Part shown: positions 59,329 to 64,000 of the stretch, one piece after another | How the letters are laid out: each line of letters opens with the position of its first letter | Position numbering within the stretch: the first letter of the stretch is position 1 | Assembly (NCBI RefSeq): GCF_035046505.1 | Contig: NC_089822.1 | Span: forward strand, 125,670,807 to 125,734,806 | Length of the DNA: 64,000 bases | Direction of reading: 5' to 3' | Origin: Tiliqua scincoides | Lineage: Eukaryota > Chordata > Lepidosauria > Squamata > Scincidae | Notes under the pieces: model-generated | The model's database searches: none | What the model was told of the DNA's origin: nothing | What the model saw: the letters and a program-made list of their open reading frames with translations, nothing else | Position numbers and translations under genes: made by a program

Positions 59329-60870
59329 TCACACTACTGGCCTAAGCGACCCAGAACTGTCTCCTCTGACTAGCAGTTGCTGCCTAAGATCTCACACCAA
59401 AGGGATGTCCCGGCTTTGATACCTGAAATCCTTTAAACTGGAGATTGAGCCCAGACTCTACTGCATGCAAAGCATGTCCGTCCCCTCCCAAATCTAGCAC
59501 TGACATGAGGCTAGTAGGCCAAGTAGTTCATAGCCTTCTGCTCCTCTGTTCTTCTTGCCACTGCACATTCCTGACCTCTCCCACACTGCATATTTCTCCT
59601 CACTCACTCCACTCCCACAGTATTTGAAATGCAGAGTGAAAAACTCTCCTGACTCCTGGCTCCAAACTTCTACACAAGAAGGTGGAGGAAATGACTGGGA
59701 TGGCCACTTGAAAAACTCTCCATGTTCTTCTTTTGTGACTTCCTCAGAATCTGGATGTGACAGCATTGCCACTCCTGCATTCCCTCCAGTTCTCTCAAGT
59801 AGGGCTGCTATTTGACCTGTCTTGACTAGTTTTGCCTTTTTAATGTGCACGTCAAATTTCTATTCCTTAGGGCTTTCTTGAAGGCAAAAAGCAGTAATCT
59901 TAGAGTGAGGGAGAGGCAAGTAAGTGAAGACCAGTGGGTTGGGTGGGCCTTTCAACAGACCCCTGCAGGCCCACTTGAGCCCACAGTCTCCAGCCATAGA
60001 CCCCTGACAGTCACCCATACTCAGTATGGGAAGTAGGGAGCACTCATGCACACTTCATGGAATTCTCTCTGCTTTCCCCAGTAACATTTAGCCACATGGA
60101 ACTTCACACCTGTTACAGCAAGACCAATTGCCAGCCTCACTTTAGGCATTATTCAGAGTCTGTTTCACAAACACAGAAGCCCAAGACCAGAAAGAAAACA
60201 AGATAGCCGGAACAGGTGGTCCAACTATCAGGCTTGGAAGTAGAAGGGGTAGGAAATTGACACACGTCTAACCATTTATATAGTCCCTAAGGTTAAGAGC
60301 CAGGCAGAATTGTACATTCTGTGCAAATAAAATCCAGCAACTGCTTCACTGGGGAAAAGCATCTTTGGAAAAGGGCAATTTGAAATGGAGAAAGTGGCAA
60401 CAGGAAGGGCTTTGCTTTTCCCTGCCTGCTTTTTTTTTTCTTTTTTTTCTTTTTTTGCTGCAACAGTCCCCCCACCCATGCACTTGCCTTTCTCATGGTT
60501 CTAGAAACATGCTTACCCCTCACGGACACACATTTGGACCCCATTAGTGGAAAAAGAAGCAGAGGTGAGGGATGGAAAAGGAGGAGACTGACAGGAAAAG
60601 AACTGCCTTCCCTTTTTAACCATTATTCTGTTAGAAATCTCCTGGGGCTGAATTTAAATTCGAGGGGGGAAAGAAAGTTGGGCCTTTGTTATACAGACAT
60701 TTGTATGTAATGTGTAGCTTGCCCCTAAGTGCCAAATTAGACATGTCAGTGGGAGATTTGAGATCAGATCTGGTGATTTAAAATGGTAGTTATGTGAGAT
60801 CTCAGATCTGATGAGACCAAAGTGCTAGTGGAGAGGGAAGTTTAGGCCCTTTCCTCATGAAAATCCCCCC
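59329..60870. other. No gene recognised
   Basis: 59370-59490 may be a minus-strand SINE (CTGCATGCAAAGCATGTCCG). 59494-59850 has a 118-codon open minus frame (LLERTGGNAGVAMLSHPDSE, EEHGEFFKWPSQSFPPPSC) that I cannot place. A T-rich tract is at 60431-60456. Confidence 0.35.
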
Positions 60871-60876
60871 CAGCAG

Positions 60877-61160
60877 TGATGTAGCTAAGGGATCTGGCAT
60901 CCAAGGGCACAAAAAATATTTAACCCCCTGGAGTATTAACACACACCCCCTCGGGGCCTGATGGCCAGAACACCTCCAGGGACGTCCAGGAGGTGGTCTG
61001 AGCCCCAGAAAGGCTGTGTGCAGTGAAAACCAGACGTCCCTCCTAAGGTCTTCTGAAGCCTTTTGAGGCTTGGTGAGGCAGCACATGGTCTCCTGGGACC
61101 TCAAAAGGCCTGCTGGAGGCCCCCACCTGCCTCAGGATCTACTGTCAGGGATGCAGGTTG
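60877..61160. repeat. hAT-like fragment
   Basis: Begins CAGTGATGTAGCTAAGGGAT, the same end type as 43037 and 7117. Continues with GAACACCTCCAGGGACGTCC and CTTTTGAGGCTTGGTGAGGC, like the 21053 repeat. The right end is not clear. Confidence 0.5.
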
Positions 61161-61624
61161 GCACCCCCTCAAGGCATGGGTTCTGGGGCAGTGTAGCTTC
61201 TATTTGTCCCACAGTTAACAAAGAGTTTCACTGTTGGGGCATAATTTTGCTGATTAACTTCCAGGAGTTTTCCTAGATGTGTGTTTTGATGATCTAGATT
61301 GGAAGCTGCTTCACACCTTGTTTCCACGCCATGGTAAATATGCATTTGCCACTTAGTAACATGGGAGACTAAACTAGAATGGTTGCCATTGCCTGCTACT
61401 GGGTCAAAAACGATCCAAGGAAGACAGCTAGCCGTTCTGACCTAGCCATCGAAATGAACCTCCCTTTGCCCAGCCTTGGTCTTCTGCTGTCAATTAGTGA
61501 AGTTACTGTTACAGCTGCTGCTAATGTAACCACTGCCTGGCTATTGCCAAGAGACATACCCTGGCTGTCACTGTTATTATTACGACTATATTGTTGACTG
61601 TGGTCTTACAAAGATGGTATGGGT

Positions 61625-61662
61625 GGGGGGGGGGGGGGAGAGAGAGAGAGAGAGAGAGAAAT
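61625..61662 (+). repeat. Poly-G followed by (GA)n microsatellite
   Basis: A 14-base G run (61625-61638) followed by about eleven GA units. Purine-only strand. Confidence 0.95.
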
Positions 61663-64000
61663 TGGGTTGCAGAAAGGAAGATATACAGGTTTAAAATCAA
61701 CAGCATGGAAATGGGCAAGAGGAGATGGGGAATCAGTAACAACAGGTAGCATGGAGTGTGAGCGGGCTGTGCCGACCCACTCCCAGTGTTCTTTTCTAGA
61801 TTATTCCACTGGCCAATTCACTCATAGATCAAGTCATGTATCACACAAAGCTGGAACTCGTCCTAATACTTGCTGAACCACAGGTGCATGGGGTAGTCCT
61901 TGGCAAGCCTCTGTGCCCTCCTCCTCTAGCCTTTGTTTTCTGTGGAACAGAAAAATGTAAAATCCACCTTGCTGGTTAATATGGCATGGGTGAAAGATAT
62001 AAGCCTTTTAAAGGACTTTGCAATGCAAAAGCTGTTATAGAAATAAGAACTGATTGTTATTATTTCTGGAGCACCTATATAAAGTAAGTGCTATCCCTAC
62101 AACACACAGTAGGCTCTTCCCTCAGGCGTACATACTGCGTAAAAGTGGAAGGGAAGTGTTGGGAAGTGGTAAAGGTGTGAGATCAGAAAAGGATAAAGCG
62201 AAGAAGTGAGTTTTTTTTTTAAATCAGGTGTTATAAGTACAGCAGTTGAAGGAGCCAGACAGATGTCACAAAGGAAAATATAGCAATAGGAGAGGGTAGC
62301 AAGGGGTAACAAGTACAGCTGGGAAACAGAGGATGCAGCAAGAAGGGGCATGGGGAGGAAGGGAGGGGGAGAGAGAAGAGACAAGTGGGAGCAAGAGAAG
62401 ACATCGGAAGACATTGCAAGAAGCAGGTTAAATAGGATATGAGAAAGAGGGAGCCAATGGTGGGGGGAAAAGCTGCAAAATGAAGAGTTCAAGGCAGAAG
62501 AAAGAGGTGTAAAAGAAGGGGCAGGAAGACTGAGCAAGCAAACACTGCAGTGAGAGAAAAGACAAGAGGATGAATGAAAGCTGCAGTGAATTAAGGAAAG
62601 TTAGTTCAGAGCCTGACTAATAGCCCACAGAAAAGTTTTTGGGAACAACAAGCAGGCAGGGCAGTCAAGGCAGGAATACTTCAGCCTTGGAGGCAAGCAC
62701 TCTTCCAGCTTCATCTACTCACTCAGAGACGGATGGGGTATATGGTGTACCACATCCTTCCCTTCTCCAGTGAACGTCAAGCTTTTATCCCTATTTAGAG
62801 TTTATTTTTTGAAACTAGAAGGGGAATGTTCGTCTAACTCATTTGCTGTTGTATGAAGCCAGCTAGGCTCCAATTTGACTTGACCTAGAACAGTACTAAA
62901 CAGAATGGCCTTAACCCTGCTGGGGTCTACATAAAATCCAGTTCCCAAGGGAGATGTTTTGTTCCTACAAGGACTTAGCCAGGAATCAATGGCTCTGCTT
63001 CTCAGCCAGCCCAGAAACAGCTCACATTGACCATGAACTATATGCCACCTGGATGGCAAAGGTTCTTGCAACTTGTGGGATCAACCTTCTGTTCTCTGGG
63101 GGTTTCTTTAGCACCCTCTAGAAGGCATTGGTGATGTCAAATAGCTACCTGTTTAAGGGGTGACACATACTCAAATTTGCTTGAGTGATGGTGACTGTAG
63201 GACCAAGGGATGGTTGTGCTTCACTGCTAATAAGTGCACAACACAAGGGGTCTTGCATGTGTGGTTCCTGACCTGCTTTTTCTACCTTGGTGTTGTATGG
63301 TTTGGCACTGCCAGTATAGTTGATATGTTCCTGCACTTCCTTTTAACTACAAGCTGATCAGGTCATACTGCATACAGTATTATAAATGGTTCTGCATTTT
63401 TGTTTTTCTTCAATAGCAGATACAGTGGGTTGCAGTGGGCAGGGCCTAGGAGAGGGATGTAAAGGGGGTAATTTGTACCCGGGCCCAGGGTCAGAAAGGG
63501 GGCCCAGGAGCCAAAGAAGGGGACCCAGAAATTTCCTGGGATTTGACATTTTCCAGTCTTTGGGTGAGATTGGAAAATATAAGATCCCAGGAAATTTCTA
63601 GGATGCGGGATGCTGTGGGCATTACCATGGGCACATAGCGGTGACTACTGCCACAAGCCATTACATACCAGGTCCAGGAATGTATACATTCCTTAACAGT
63701 GTCACATCTAGGAGGAAACTGACCTATTATAATAGTTCTTTGGCTTGTGGATCGACTAACCATGAAGGAGTGTAGAGGAGCTGTGGATAGCAGCTGCTGC
63801 AAAGTCAGTTTTAGTGTACACAGGACACCTTCCATTCTAGTGTGAGCCTAAATACAATGATACTAATCTTCTGCAATGATTTTCTATAATTGAGAGAGAC
63901 TTAGGAGTGTGTTTGGTTTTCCATGTCTAGCTGCCAGTGACAGGGAGGCAAGGTCTGCATTGGGAAGATGGGTTGACCCTGGGCTCCAAGACTATTCTGG
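61663..64000. other. No gene recognised
   Basis: 62250-62560 is a purine-rich (GGA/GAA) tract; its complement reads as a long Leu/Ser/Pro frame that is compositional. 63430-63600 contains repeated GGGCCCAGG motifs (CCCGGGCCCAGGGTCAG, GGGGGCCCAGGAGCC). No exon, SINE or LINE is clear to the window end. Confidence 0.4.

Noticed and set aside
62097-62537. 146-codon minus-strand Leu/Ser/Pro frame resembling a membrane protein
   Set aside because: It is the complement of a GGA/GAA purine tract; hydrophobicity follows from composition.

Overview
The window looks like vertebrate nuclear DNA, most likely from a squamate reptile (a lizard). There is one clearly recognised protein-coding gene, with introns of about 1 to 7 kb. 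The rest is dominated by interspersed repeats of kinds I associate with squamate genomes: CR1/L2-type LINE 3' ends, two tRNA-derived SINE families, many small hAT-like DNA transposons with 8-bp target duplications, and a very abundant 90-bp near-palindromic element. The species call rests on repeat character and on the reptile-like DTX3 sequence, not on any database search.

The gene is DTX3 (Deltex E3 ubiquitin ligase 3) on the + strand. Four exons can be joined in frame by eye: 12791-12803 (start codon exon in a CpG island), 17585-18318 (N-terminal part and RING finger), 25009-25226 and 26315-26390 (DTC domain). They encode 346 residues and end at a TGA at 26388-26390; a polyadenylation signal lies at 27005. 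The ancestral-type start Met of the MSFVLSR N-terminus is a GTG codon created across the splice junction, so the start is supplied by the upstream CpG-island exon.

Layout: 1-2200, repeats (hAT-like pieces, the 90-bp family). 2200-3130, a CpG island with no assigned gene. 3130-12480, repeats and unique non-coding DNA, with LINE/SINE remnants clustered at 10.5-12.5 kb. 12480-27030, DTX3. 27030-47340, a long stretch without a recognisable gene, with LINE, SINE and DNA transposon insertions, including a 1.3-kb hAT-like element at 43.0-44.4 kb. 47340-47860, a third CpG island. 47.9-53.3 kb, heavily nested repeats, including a LINE inside a CR1 inside a SINE. 55.1 and 58.4 kb, two possible coding exons of an unidentified gene. 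58.8-64 kb, repeats and unassigned DNA.

The most interesting structural signal is the 90-bp family. Eight copies counted by hand are exactly 90 bp, begin and end with CAGCCCAATCC-like inverted ends, and most are flanked by a 3-bp TNA duplication (TCA, TGA or TTA). Longer elements of 162, 182, 521 and about 784 bp share the same ends and flanks, suggesting one transposase-dependent superfamily. I recognised no retrovirus, LTR element or other virus-derived fossil, and no RNA gene or CRISPR array. All coordinates are hand-derived from the printed sequence.
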